A DNA stretch of 49,436 nucleotides from Oscillospiraceae bacterium (GTDB lineage: Bacteria; Bacillota; Clostridia; Oscillospirales; Ruminococcaceae). Where the stretch lies: NCBI GenBank assembly GCA_024404875.1, contig JAKSPK010000014.1, forward strand, positions 1-49,436. The letters are read 5' to 3'. Positions 1 through 8,349 of the stretch are shown piece after piece. Positions within the stretch are counted from its first letter, which is position 1. Each line of letters opens with the position of its first letter. Position numbers and translations under genes: made by a program. The notes under the pieces are model-generated. The model saw nothing but the letters and a program-made list of their open reading frames with translations, was not told the DNA's origin and ran no database searches.

Positions 1-620
1 TCCCGCAGATGACGGTGCCGCAGCAGCCTGTTCCGACGCTGAATGTGCCGCCTGTCCCGCAGATGACGGTGCCGCAGCAGCCGGCCTATCAACCGCAGCA
101 TAACAGCCTGTATTCCGTTCCATCAGCGCCGCAGCCGCAGGATTCTGCTCAGACTCCTCTTTTTGTCGGCTACAGTGCAGACGGCAGACAGATCTTCCAG
201 AAATACGATGCAATCGGCAATCCGATCCCGATTAACGAGCCAGTCTACAGTTCGCCGCCTGAGCAGCCTTCTCATCAGGTTCGTACGCAGGCTCAGATGT
301 TTAATGCCGGTGCCGCAGCGCCCGTCATGGATATGGATGAACTGATGGCATCTATGGGTATCGAGGATCCCTCGAAGCGCAAGATGGACGAAGGCAAAGC
401 GATTAACTTCACTGAGTATAAGATTCCTCCGAAGAAGGCAAAGAAATCTGCAGTGAAGAAAGTTGAAGCGCCGAAGCCTGAGGAGACCGGACCGATCTCC
501 GCAGCCGAAGCCAAGCGACGCAAGAAGGTCGATAAGATCAATAAGGAATTCGAGAAGCAGCTCCGTTCCCGCGGTATTGATCCCAAGACCGGCGGACTTA
601 TCATTGATCCTAAGAAGTAA
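1..620 (+). CDS. C-terminal part of a Pro/Gln-rich protein of unknown function (5' end outside window)
   Basis: The reading frame is open at the left edge (first full codon at base 3), so the true start lies upstream. The visible part opens with a Pro/Gln/Val-rich tract in which a unit of 18 residues (54 bases) is repeated: bases 2-28 and 56-82 are near identical. A middle segment contains GYSADGRQIFQKYDAIGNPI. The C-terminal third is rich in Lys/Ala/Glu (KKAKKSAVKKVEAPKPEE) and ends GGLIIDPKK. No catalytic motif, signal peptide or membrane helix is visible in this part. A GC-rich hairpin follows directly. I do not recognise the family. The low-complexity tract suggests a flexible linker, and the basic tail could bind nucleic acid or a partner, but that is only a guess. 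Confidence 0.75.
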   Translation, partial: PQMTVPQQPVPTLNVPPVPQMTVPQQPAYQPQHNSLYSVPSAPQPQDSAQTPLFVGYSADGRQIFQKYDAIGNPIPINEPVYSSPPEQPSHQVRTQAQMFNAGAAAPVMDMDELMASMGIEDPSKRKMDEGKAINFTEYKIPPKKAKKSAVKKVEAPKPEETGPISAAEAKRRKKVDKINKEFEKQLRSRGIDPKTGGLIIDPKK

Positions 621-638
621 TCAAACATAACCATTTTG

Positions 639-672
639 AAAGGCAGCGGCAGCCTCGCCGCTGCCTTTCTCG
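639..672 (+). terminator. hairpin terminator between the Pro/Gln-rich gene and the CPBP protease gene
   Basis: A perfect 12-base stem (639-650 with 657-668) has a 6-base loop. Only a short pyrimidine run (TCTCG) follows, so it may be a weak or partial terminator that lets some transcription into the next gene, whose Shine-Dalgarno (CGGAG) starts about 10 bases further on. Confidence 0.6.
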
Positions 673-688
673 TTGAACGGAGATTATC

Positions 689-1762
689 ATGAATACAGAT
701 GAAACACCGATCCCGGAACAGAGCGCCCTTGTAGAGAACCCTGTCCCGGCAGCGCGCCGTGCATATTCCACTGCATTCTTCCTCCCCGCGCTGTTGTTCA
801 TAGTCGATCTGATCGTAATTGTGATCCTTCGGGTTCTGATCGACACATCGAAATCAATCGCACTGGCCTATATTATCAATTTCTTCCCAATGTATCTGAT
901 CGCATTCCCCTGCTGCGTACTGGCGGCACGGCTTGTTCCCAAAATGCCGCCGACTCAGAAAGCCCTCAAGCCCTGGGAGCTATTGGCTGTATTTCCGGTC
1001 TGTCAATTTTTGGCAATCTTCGGAAACTTCATCGGCATTATCTTCAACGCAGTTCTTTCTTCCATAATCGGTGTCAATACCTCCGCAACTTTTCTGCAGG
1101 AAGGTGTTTTCGGTGAGGAATCCATGCTCTTTGCTTTCATCGCCGTAATCTGCGCACCGATCGTAGAAGAGCTCCTTTTCCGGAAGCTGCTGATCGACCG
1201 CATCAGACAATACGGCAATGGAACTGCGATCGTCATTTCCGGCCTGCTCTTCGGATTGTTCCACGGCAACTTCACACAGTTCTTCTATGCAACAATGCTC
1301 GGATTCCTGTTTGCATTCATTTATACCCGAACCGGAAAGATCCATTACACGATCATTCTTCATATGGCCCTGAATTTCTGGGGTTCGGCACTTCCGATGC
1401 TTGTGACCAGAAATCTTGACAAAGAGGCATTCTTCAAGGCTGTTCAGGATGCGATGGACGCACTGCAAAAAGCATTCTCAACCGGTGGTCAGTATATAAA
1501 TCTGGATACAGTCAACCAAGAGCTCACCACTTTGTTCGGGGATATCAAGCCGCTCCTGATCTACAGCGCGTGCAATTATCTGCTTGCATTCCTCGGCATT
1601 ATTATGCTGATTATTCTTCGCAAGCGCTTCCGGATTGATCCGCCTGTTACGCCTCTGCCGACACGCACACATCTGAATGTCATATTCCTGAATCTCGGCG
1701 TGCTGTTTGCTGTCGGCATCTGTGTGTTCCAGTTTATCAATCAGATCTTCGGCGTTCTTTGA
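689..1762 (+). CDS. CPBP (Abi/CAAX-like) family intramembrane metalloprotease
   Basis: This 357-residue multi-pass membrane protein has the hallmark motifs of the CPBP family in order: EELLFR (glutamate pair plus arginine, near residue 157), FGLFHGN (histidine, near 190) and a late HMALNF (histidine and asparagine, near 231). The glutamates and histidines are expected to hold the catalytic metal inside the membrane. About eight hydrophobic segments are visible, with two near the C-terminus after the catalytic core. Family members process prenylated or membrane peptides, some in bacteriocin self-immunity; the substrate here is unknown and no bacteriocin gene is adjacent. The start is supported by CGGAG six bases upstream of the ATG. 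Confidence 0.9.
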   Translation: MNTDETPIPEQSALVENPVPAARRAYSTAFFLPALLFIVDLIVIVILRVLIDTSKSIALAYIINFFPMYLIAFPCCVLAARLVPKMPPTQKALKPWELLAVFPVCQFLAIFGNFIGIIFNAVLSSIIGVNTSATFLQEGVFGEESMLFAFIAVICAPIVEELLFRKLLIDRIRQYGNGTAIVISGLLFGLFHGNFTQFFYATMLGFLFAFIYTRTGKIHYTIILHMALNFWGSALPMLVTRNLDKEAFFKAVQDAMDALQKAFSTGGQYINLDTVNQELTTLFGDIKPLLIYSACNYLLAFLGIIMLIILRKRFRIDPPVTPLPTRTHLNVIFLNLGVLFAVGICVFQFINQIFGVL

Positions 1763-1784
1763 GCAATCAGTGAAAGGCTCGTAC

Positions 1785-1895
1785 ATGAAGCTGCTGAGAA
1801 TAGGGCAACACCACGCAAAGTCCCTCGAACAGCTTGGCAGCGCATCTGTGTACCGCCAGATCTGTGCGATATTGCCCCAAATACATAATCGATAA
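1785..1895 (+). CDS. possible 36-residue small ORF
   Basis: An ATG preceded by GAAAGG at usable spacing opens a 36-codon frame (MKLLRIGQHHAKSLEQLGSA...) between the CPBP gene and the terminator at 1899. It would be the last cistron before that terminator. No family is recognised. Codon use is only partly like the neighbours, and the frame could be chance; translation is not demonstrated. Confidence 0.2.
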   Translation: MKLLRIGQHHAKSLEQLGSASVYRQICAILPQIHNR

Positions 1896-1898
1896 ATA

Positions 1899-1943
1899 CA
1901 GCAGCCGCGGGGCGCAATCAACACCCCGCGGCTGCTGTTTTTT
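1899..1943. terminator. strong terminator between convergent genes
   Basis: A perfect 14-base GC-rich stem (1899-1912 with 1924-1937), 11-base loop and six T on the plus strand. It ends transcription of the CPBP gene. It also lies just past the 3' end of the convergent radical SAM gene and may serve that too. Confidence 0.9.
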
Positions 1944-1979
1944 GATGATTGGTTGTGATTCGTCATCGCATTCACGGCT

Positions 1980-3074
1980 TTATTTCTTTGCGATCAGCTG
2001 CTCGACCTGCTCGCGTTTCTCATACAGCACACAGCCGCCTGCATGATCATCCGCGAGAAGATCACCGCTCCGCAGTGCTGTAAACAGCGGCGAATGCATC
2101 GCCTCCAGCAGAGAGGTCTGCTTCACATTCACATCCGAGAACGGCGAAAACGGACAGGGCTCCGCGCCGCCATGCGAATTGATATGAAAGAATCCGCGCC
2201 CTGCTGCGACACAGCCCCCGGAGCTTTTTTCATCGCCGGGGAACGAGATGAACAACATCTCGCCATAGGTCTCGCGGAGCTTCTGAATCGCATCCTGCAA
2301 ATATTCCCGCTCTGAATCGGTCGGTGCAAGCGTTTTGCTCTCCTCCGTCACCGGCACATATTCCACAAAGATCACTGCCTTACAGCCGCGCGCTGAAAGA
2401 CTGTCGAGGTATTCCCGTGATGTGACCTCCCTGTAATTCTGTGTCGTGACCGTCACGGATGCACCAAAGATCAATCTGCGCTTCTGAAACTCATTCATAT
2501 TCGCAACTGTACGGTCATAGATACCTGCGCCGCGTCTTGCATCGGTCGTTTCGCGCCCGCCCTCAATGCTCATGATCGGAACGAGATTGCGGCATTTGTC
2601 CAGCAGCGCAAAATATTCTTCGTCGATATATGTACCGTTCGTAAAGATCGGAAACAAGATATTCTGCTTTCTTCCCGCCGCTTGAATAATATCGCGGCGC
2701 AGCATCGGTTCTCCTCCGGCCAGAAGAATAAAGCTGATGCCGAGATCATCCGCTTCATCAAAAATTCGTTCCCATTCCTCCGCCGTCAGCTGCTTCACAG
2801 GCGCAGCATCAACCGTCGCATGATTACAGCGCGAATAGCAGCCTTCACAATGCAGATTGCACTGGCTCGTTATGCTTGCGATCAGAAACGGCGGAATATG
2901 TTCACCGTTGTCCTCCGCTTTTTTGCGCCTTGCCGATGCAGATTTGCTCGCCGCTGCAAACTTCAGCATAAATGCACTTTCTTTCGGATTTTTAAGCGTC
3001 GCTTTCAATGCGCTCGCGACAATATCCTCAACACCTTCGGTCAGATAGCTTTGCAGATCAAAATTCTCCTGCAT
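1980..3074 (-). CDS. radical SAM enzyme of unknown substrate, with a SPASM-like Cys-containing tail
   Basis: The 364-residue protein carries the radical SAM cluster motif CNLHCEGC (CxxxCxxC) near residue 76, followed by SRC, so it should bind a [4Fe-4S] cluster and cleave S-adenosylmethionine. The GGEPMLRRD motif (SAM-binding GGE) is near residue 120. The C-terminal third holds further cysteines (GGCVAAGRG, AEPCPFSP, GGCVLYE), suggesting an auxiliary cluster or SPASM-like domain. The start is the internal ATG at 3074, with AGAGGTGAT just upstream, not the longer frame beginning at 3122. It is monocistronic, with its own consensus promoter (3125-3153), and no peptide precursor gene lies beside it. 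The substrate cannot be told from sequence. Confidence 0.85.
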   Translation of the reverse strand: MQENFDLQSYLTEGVEDIVASALKATLKNPKESAFMLKFAAASKSASARRKKAEDNGEHIPPFLIASITSQCNLHCEGCYSRCNHATVDAAPVKQLTAEEWERIFDEADDLGISFILLAGGEPMLRRDIIQAAGRKQNILFPIFTNGTYIDEEYFALLDKCRNLVPIMSIEGGRETTDARRGAGIYDRTVANMNEFQKRRLIFGASVTVTTQNYREVTSREYLDSLSARGCKAVIFVEYVPVTEESKTLAPTDSEREYLQDAIQKLRETYGEMLFISFPGDEKSSGGCVAAGRGFFHINSHGGAEPCPFSPFSDVNVKQTSLLEAMHSPLFTALRSGDLLADDHAGGCVLYEKREQVEQLIAKK

Positions 3075-3124
3075 TCCGATCACCTCTTCTGGTCTGATTT
3101 TGTGCGTTTTACTTGTACGCAATT

Positions 3125-3153
3125 ATTATACATGATATAGATTCATTTGTCAA
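3125..3153 (-). promoter_or_regulatory. promoter of the radical SAM gene
   Basis: On the minus strand, TTGACA (3148-3153) and TATAAT (3125-3130) are separated by exactly 17 bases, a perfect vegetative promoter about 50 bases upstream of the start codon. A short inverted repeat, TGCGT...ACGCA, lies just downstream of the -10 and could be an operator. Confidence 0.85.
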
Positions 3154-3177
3154 TAGAAAATTGTAAATTTACGCAGT

Positions 3178-3210
3178 AAAAAGGGAAGACAGCCGCCAAG
3201 CCGTCTTCCC
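3178..3210 (-). terminator. terminator of the MMPL / heptad-repeat operon
   Basis: On the minus strand an 8-base stem, GGGAAGAC with GTCTTCCC, has a 12-base loop and is followed by a T run. It lies directly after the stop codon at 3222. Confidence 0.85.
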
Positions 3211-3221
3211 ATTTTGCATTT

Positions 3222-5939
3222 TTACTGTACACCATCGAACATGTAAATGAACTTGACACTGCCCTCCATGTCCTCAGAAATACCCGAATAGCTGTTGTAT
3301 GCCTTAGATGCTGCGCAGATCTCCTTGAACCTTGCGATTATATCCGGAAGATTCTCATTGACTGCGCCGGTCAGAGCGGAAATGCCCTCGCAGCTGAATT
3401 TGACCATTCCATCATTCAGCTCCTTCGCGCCGACTTCCAGCTTTGATACGCCTTCAATCAATGCTGTGCTGCCGTCTGCGAGCGTTCCGATTCCGCTATG
3501 CAGCGCTTCTGCACCGCCGGAGAGTTTCCCTGCTCCGGCTCTCAATGTTCCGATCGACTGATACAATGTCAGTGCGCCGCCTGAGATCTGTGTACCACCA
3601 GTCAAAAGATCCATCATACCGCCGTCTAATACACATACACCGTCATAGAGCTGACCGATGCCGCCCTTGAGTGCGAGGGAGCCGTCTTTCAGCTGCACAA
3701 GGCCCTGATCCAGTGCGGATGCCCCACCAACGACCTGTGCAAATCCGTCGTTCAGTGCATTTGCGCCTGCGGAAAGCTGTCCGAGCCCTGCGTTCAATCC
3801 GGAATTGCCCGCTGCAAGACGATCAATTCCGGAAATCAGCGTGTCCAGTCCGCCGGCCAGTGCAGTGCTGCCGGAATTTAGTTCTGTTATACCGCTGTCC
3901 AATGCCGCAGCACCCTTTGAAAGATCGCCTGCGCCCTGTGCAAGTTGTGCAGATGCGCCTGAAAACTGTGCCGCACCGCCTGCCAACGCCTTGCCGCCCA
4001 CATCGAGCTGCGAAATTCCCTGCTGAAGCGATGCAGAACCGATTTGTGCATTGCCAAGACCGCCGCTAAGCTGTTCGAGTCCTGCGGCAAGCTGCTCTGC
4101 GCCGTCCTTGACTGAATCAGCACCTGCGAGTAACTGACCGTCTTCAGCCATAGATGCGGCGATCTGCTTCTGTCCGGCGATCGTCTGCTGCAATGTGCCA
4201 ATCGCAGCTGCAAGCTCCTCAGACTGTGACTGTTCGTAAAGTGCCTGCAATGCTGCAAGTGCCTGTTCGTTCGCCGCGACTGTGGTATTGAGCGATGTGC
4301 CTGCCTGCGCGATGCCCTCTGAAAGCTGATCTGCCCCTGCTGTGAGCTGCGAGGCGCCCTCATTCAGCTGATCCGCGCCGGCCTTTGCGGCATCAACGCC
4401 CTCGGAAAGCTGATCTGCTCCGCCCTTGACTGCACTAATGCCGCCTGAGAGCTGTTTCGCCGAATCGCTGAGCGATGCAGCGCCATCGCTGAGATCGGCC
4501 GCACCCTTGGCAAGGGCTGCCGAGCCCTCCTTGACCTGCGTGCTGCCGTCGGTCAGCTGCGAAAAGCCGCCTGTCAGCTGTGACGTGCCTTTTTTCAGCT
4601 CCGATGCGCCATTCTGTACCTGTGCGAATCCCGCCGTCACCGCGTCGGAACCGTCTTTTGCCGCGTCAATTCCTGTACCGAGATCATCTGCGCCCTTTAC
4701 GAGCTGTCCGATGCCCGCATTCAGCTTCAATGCGCCGTCCTCTGCGCTAATAATGCCGCTGCTGAGTGTATCGGCACCCTTTCGCACCTCTGCAGAACCC
4801 GCTTTCAGTTCAGCAGTACCGTCCTTGGCATCACGAAGCCCATCCGAAAGCGCTGATGCACCGTCTGAAAGCGTTTTTGCGCCGCTTTCAAGCCTGATCG
4901 AACCGTCCGCAAGCTGCTCTGCGCCATTTTTCAGTTCTGCGGAGCCATTCAGCAATTTGTCAATGCCATCTGTCAGATCGCCGGAGCCGTCCGAAAGCTG
5001 CCGGATGCCGTCATATAGCGCCGCCGTGCCTTCAGTCAGCTGATCTGCACCGTTACTGAGCTGTCCGAGCTTTTCTTTCAGATCATCAAACGATGTCATT
5101 TCGTTTACGTCGATCTGCGAGAAGATCTCGTTGGAAACGACCGTCACTGATGTTGCAATTTCAAAACCCTGCACATCCGCCTCGATCTCGAAGCTGTCCG
5201 GAATCTCTGCATTCAGGCCTTCGATTGCATCAATAGCAAGGCTGTCGTCAAGTCCCGGAAATGCAATGCCGACCACAATGAGCCTGTCGCCGTCTGAGAT
5301 GACTTTGCCGTTTTTCACGGAGACATTCAAGAACTTCTCCGTGCTGAGCATTGCCGCACTCGCGGTCATGAACGGAACACAAAGTTCTTTCTTCATGCCG
5401 TTGACATCAGCGGTGAAATGCTGATTGTTCGTATAATCCCAGCGGATTACGAGATGCCCGCTTTTTCCTTTGATCTCATCCGGCGAAACCTTTTTGCCGT
5501 CGAGATAATATGTCATTTTCACATCGACCGGAAGTGCCTGATCGGATGTACCCTTATAGTAAATATCGTTGCCGCCGGCAGCCCATTTCAGATGATCGCC
5601 GTCCGATTGAAACTCCTCCCAGCCTTTGACATTTTCGATATTGCTAAGATTTGAAATATCCGCCAGATCGCCGAGCGCCGGTGCATTTTGCAGCCAGTCG
5701 CTGACCATCACTCTTTTTACATCGGAATTGCTGCCGCACATCACATAGACCGTCTCATCCTTGAATGCGGACTGCCCGTTCGATCTGCGGCTCCCGGACT
5801 TATCTTCAGCTGCATCAGAGAATGCAGCATCGGTATGTGCGGCTTCACCGCCGATATTTGCATAAGCGATCATACCCGTTGTGCTTGCCGAGAGCAGAAT
5901 CGCAAGCGCGCCTGCGATTACTTTATTATATGTTTTCAT
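3222..5939 (-). CDS. secreted heptad-repeat (LxxGxxx) protein, partner of the MMPL transporter
   Basis: The 905-residue product starts with a signal peptide or anchor (MKTYNKVIAGALAILLSAST). A non-repetitive region of about 260 residues follows. Then comes a very long run, roughly residues 285-875, of an imperfect seven-residue unit with Leu and Gly at fixed spacing (LSDGSGDLTDGIDKLLNGSA), typical of the YhgE/Pip-type 'X-X-X-Leu-X-X-Gly' repeat family. The run is interrupted once, near residues 546-600, by an Ala/Gln-rich coiled-coil-like insert. Unlike full YhgE/Pip proteins, there is no C-terminal membrane domain. The ATG at 5939 is chosen because AAAGGAAG lies seven bases upstream; the nine extra codons before it lack this. 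The gene follows the MMPL gene by 33 bases and shares its promoter and operators. A periplasm-like, wall-side extension or tether working with the transporter is inferred. Confidence 0.85.
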   Translation of the reverse strand: MKTYNKVIAGALAILLSASTTGMIAYANIGGEAAHTDAAFSDAAEDKSGSRRSNGQSAFKDETVYVMCGSNSDVKRVMVSDWLQNAPALGDLADISNLSNIENVKGWEEFQSDGDHLKWAAGGNDIYYKGTSDQALPVDVKMTYYLDGKKVSPDEIKGKSGHLVIRWDYTNNQHFTADVNGMKKELCVPFMTASAAMLSTEKFLNVSVKNGKVISDGDRLIVVGIAFPGLDDSLAIDAIEGLNAEIPDSFEIEADVQGFEIATSVTVVSNEIFSQIDVNEMTSFDDLKEKLGQLSNGADQLTEGTAALYDGIRQLSDGSGDLTDGIDKLLNGSAELKNGAEQLADGSIRLESGAKTLSDGASALSDGLRDAKDGTAELKAGSAEVRKGADTLSSGIISAEDGALKLNAGIGQLVKGADDLGTGIDAAKDGSDAVTAGFAQVQNGASELKKGTSQLTGGFSQLTDGSTQVKEGSAALAKGAADLSDGAASLSDSAKQLSGGISAVKGGADQLSEGVDAAKAGADQLNEGASQLTAGADQLSEGIAQAGTSLNTTVAANEQALAALQALYEQSQSEELAAAIGTLQQTIAGQKQIAASMAEDGQLLAGADSVKDGAEQLAAGLEQLSGGLGNAQIGSASLQQGISQLDVGGKALAGGAAQFSGASAQLAQGAGDLSKGAAALDSGITELNSGSTALAGGLDTLISGIDRLAAGNSGLNAGLGQLSAGANALNDGFAQVVGGASALDQGLVQLKDGSLALKGGIGQLYDGVCVLDGGMMDLLTGGTQISGGALTLYQSIGTLRAGAGKLSGGAEALHSGIGTLADGSTALIEGVSKLEVGAKELNDGMVKFSCEGISALTGAVNENLPDIIARFKEICAASKAYNSYSGISEDMEGSVKFIYMFDGVQ

Positions 5940-5972
5940 AGCGATACTTCCTTTCATACCAAACACAGTGAA

Positions 5973-8078
5973 TCAATGAAGAAAACCGAAGCGGAGCTTG
6001 TGTTTCTGCTCCGAAGGCTGACCGAAGCCAGCACTCGTCCGGCAGATGACCTTATCCAGCAGCATGAACATTGACGGCAGGACGGTCACAACGACTGTCA
6101 CGGAAATCAGTGCGCCTCTTGCGAGCAGCATACACAGCTCCGAAATCAGACCGATTTCGGAATACAGTGCGACACCAACCGTAGCTGCGAAAAAACCGAA
6201 TCCGGAAGTAATGACAGATTTGATCGAAGTTCGCAGCGCGATTGCGACGGCTTCATTCTTGCCCTTGCCGCTGCTGCGCTCCGTGCGATAGCGCGTCGTC
6301 ATGAGAATTGCATAGTCAACGGTTGCACCAAGCTGGATTGTACCGATGACGATCGGCGCGATAAACGAGAGCTTTGTACCTGTGTAGCAGGAAATTCCGA
6401 GGTTTATCATGATCGCCAGTTCAATAACGGAAACCAGAATGACCGGCAAAGACAGAGACTTGAATGTGAATGCGATAATGATGAAGATCGCAGCGATCGA
6501 GAGAAGATTAACAACCTTGAAATCATGGTCGGTGATTTCGATTAAATCCTTTGTCGCGGGTGCTTCGCCGATCAGCATTGCACCGGTATCGTATTTGGAT
6601 GCGATCTCGTTCAGACGGCCGACCTGCCGATTGACCGCGTCAGAAGCGACTTCATACTCCGAGCCGATCAGCATGATCTGCCATTTTTCACTTTTCAGCA
6701 CATTTCGAACGGAGTCCGGGATTACTTCCTCCGGAATTGCCGAACCGACCAGCGAATTGAAGCTCAGTGCGTATTTGACACCGTTCACGGCTTCCATTTC
6801 GTTCGTCATGCGGTGAGATTCCTTTGCAGTGAGATCCGAACGAATCATCAGGATATGCGTACTGTTCATTTCAAATTCTTCAGAAAGTTTTGTATTTGCA
6901 ATAACACTCTCAAGATCCTTCGGCAATGTACTGTCAAGCTTATAGTAGACGCCGTAATGACTGTTGCCGTATGCAGCCGGAATCAGAAGAAAGACCGCAC
7001 CGACAAGGAACACCCACGAATGCTTCGTGATGAAATCGGAGATTTTACTGAACTGCGGCATGAGTTCTCTGTGCGAAGTCTTTTCGATCGCGCGTTGAAA
7101 GATCAGAATCATCGAGGGAAGAATCGTCACACAGGCAATCACGCCGCAGACTACGCCTTTTGCCATGACAATGCCCAAATCCATACCAAGCGTGAATGTC
7201 ATGAAGCACATTGCAAGGAATCCGGCAACCGTTGTGAATGAGCTTCCTACGACCGAGGTGATCGTATTCGCGATCGCCTGCGCCATTGCCTGAGTCTTGT
7301 CACCAGGATTCTGCGCAAGCTGTTCCTTATAGCTGTGCCAGAGGAAAATGGAATAGTCCATTGTCACGCCGAGCTGCAAAACCATTGCAAGAGCCTGTGT
7401 GATAAACGAAATCTCCCCGAGGAACACATTCGTTCCAAGATTCCAGACCACTGCGAAGCCGATGCTCAGCATGAAAAATACCGGAATAAGGTACGAATCC
7501 ATTGTCAGAAGCAGAACGATCGCAGTCAGCAGGACGGCGATCGCTGCATAGATCAGCGTTTCGCTCTGTGTCAGATTCTTCATGTCCAGCGTGATCGCGG
7601 ACATTCCGCTTATAAAGCACTGCTTTGCTGTGACGGAACGCATCTCCTCAACGGCTGCAAGCGTACTGTCTGCGGAGGTCGTGTCATCGAAAAAAACCGC
7701 CATCATGGTTGTATCATCGTGATTGAAGAAGTCATAAATCTTCTGCGGCAGGATCTCCTTCGGAAGTGAGCAATCAGTCAGCGACTGATAACAAACAACA
7801 TTGGAAACATGGTCGATCGCGGAGATCCTGTCAGCGGTTTCTGCGATTTCCTTGTCGCTCATGCCCTCCACCATAACGAGTGAGAAGCCGCCCTGTCCAA
7901 AGTCCTCCTTGAGAATATCCTGACCGATCATCGTATTGATGTCCTTCGGCAAATAGGAGAGAATGTCGTAATTCACGCGGGTATTGAGAAAACCGATCGC
8001 TGAGGGTATCAGCAGCAGAACACTGACTATGAGGATCAGAACTCTGTGCTTCGCGATCCATTCACCGAGTTTCAGCAT
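5973..8078 (-). CDS. MMPL/RND family transporter
   Basis: This 701-residue membrane protein has the two-fold layout of MMPL exporters: an N-terminal helix, an extracytoplasmic domain (about 35-165), a helix bundle with GTNVFLGEISFITQALAMV and the conserved LGVTMDYSIFLWHSY, a second external domain (about 375-505) and a second bundle with the parallel motif LGATVDYAILMTTRYR. The buried Asp-Tyr pairs in both bundles are those expected for proton relay in RND-type carriers. Family members export lipids, siderophores or drugs; the substrate here is unknown. The start at 8078 is preceded by AAAGGATGGT. It is the first gene of an operon with the heptad-repeat protein and is divergent from a TetR regulator. 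TetR-like operators overlap its promoter, so inducible efflux is the likely role. Confidence 0.92.
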   Translation of the reverse strand: MLKLGEWIAKHRVLILIVSVLLLIPSAIGFLNTRVNYDILSYLPKDINTMIGQDILKEDFGQGGFSLVMVEGMSDKEIAETADRISAIDHVSNVVCYQSLTDCSLPKEILPQKIYDFFNHDDTTMMAVFFDDTTSADSTLAAVEEMRSVTAKQCFISGMSAITLDMKNLTQSETLIYAAIAVLLTAIVLLLTMDSYLIPVFFMLSIGFAVVWNLGTNVFLGEISFITQALAMVLQLGVTMDYSIFLWHSYKEQLAQNPGDKTQAMAQAIANTITSVVGSSFTTVAGFLAMCFMTFTLGMDLGIVMAKGVVCGVIACVTILPSMILIFQRAIEKTSHRELMPQFSKISDFITKHSWVFLVGAVFLLIPAAYGNSHYGVYYKLDSTLPKDLESVIANTKLSEEFEMNSTHILMIRSDLTAKESHRMTNEMEAVNGVKYALSFNSLVGSAIPEEVIPDSVRNVLKSEKWQIMLIGSEYEVASDAVNRQVGRLNEIASKYDTGAMLIGEAPATKDLIEITDHDFKVVNLLSIAAIFIIIAFTFKSLSLPVILVSVIELAIMINLGISCYTGTKLSFIAPIVIGTIQLGATVDYAILMTTRYRTERSSGKGKNEAVAIALRTSIKSVITSGFGFFAATVGVALYSEIGLISELCMLLARGALISVTVVVTVLPSMFMLLDKVICRTSAGFGQPSEQKHKLRFGFLH

Positions 8079-8102
8079 AATACCATCCTTTCACATATCA
8101 AA

Positions 8103-8117
8103 ATGACCGTTGTTCAT
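8103..8117. promoter_or_regulatory. TetR-type operator 1
   Basis: ATGACCGTTGTTCAT is an imperfect 6-3-6 palindrome of the TGACC-N3-GGTCA type. It lies just downstream of the predicted transcription start of the MMPL operon, so a bound regulator would block elongation or open-complex formation. Confidence 0.75.
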
Positions 8118-8131
8118 TTTTCTTTGATCGC

Positions 8132-8160
8132 ATTATATCACAAAACTGACCATTAGTCAA
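8132..8160 (-). promoter_or_regulatory. promoter of the MMPL operon
   Basis: On the minus strand, TTGACT (8155-8160) and TATAAT (8132-8137) are separated by 17 bases. The -35 hexamer lies within operator 2. Confidence 0.85.
8146..8160. promoter_or_regulatory. TetR-type operator 2, overlapping the MMPL -35 box
   Basis: The core TGACCATTAGTCA is a TGACC-N3-GGTCA-like palindrome with one mismatch. It overlaps the -35 of the MMPL promoter, a classic repressor position. Confidence 0.75.
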
Positions 8161-8178
8161 TCTCTATTCATAATAAAA

Positions 8179-8193
8179 ATGACCTTCGGTCAT
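8179..8193. promoter_or_regulatory. TetR-type operator 3 (perfect palindrome)
   Basis: ATGACC-TTC-GGTCAT is a perfect 6-3-6 palindrome, the best of three related sites. It lies upstream of both divergent promoters, about 64 bases before the TetR -35 box. It may mediate looping or cooperative binding. Confidence 0.8.
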
Positions 8194-8256
8194 AATTTTG
8201 TATACCTGCACAAAATTGCCGCACAGTTTTCCGGATCATTCGTCTCGATTGAATGC

Positions 8257-8285
8257 TTGACACCTGCGCCTTTCTGGGTTATAAT
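8257..8285 (+). promoter_or_regulatory. promoter of the TetR gene
   Basis: TTGACA (8257-8262) and TATAAT (8280-8285) have a 17-base spacer, a perfect consensus promoter, about 65 bases upstream of the start codon. None of the three operators overlaps it, so autorepression by direct occlusion is not obvious. Confidence 0.9.
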
Positions 8286-8349
8286 GAAAAAACAGGGCAC
8301 TCTATATCCGGAAAGCCGGCACAGCCTGACAAGAAAAAGGAGTCAGAAC

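Noticed and set aside
3443-5043. Several plus-strand frames opposite the heptad-repeat gene
   Set aside because: They are repeats read on the wrong strand, giving Ala/Pro/Ser-rich or Arg-rich translations without start signals.
8179-8349. N-terminal extension of the TetR frame by 57 codons
   Set aside because: It would begin inside operator 3 and span the TTGACA/TATAAT promoter; the ATG at 8350 has AAAGGAG at correct spacing.
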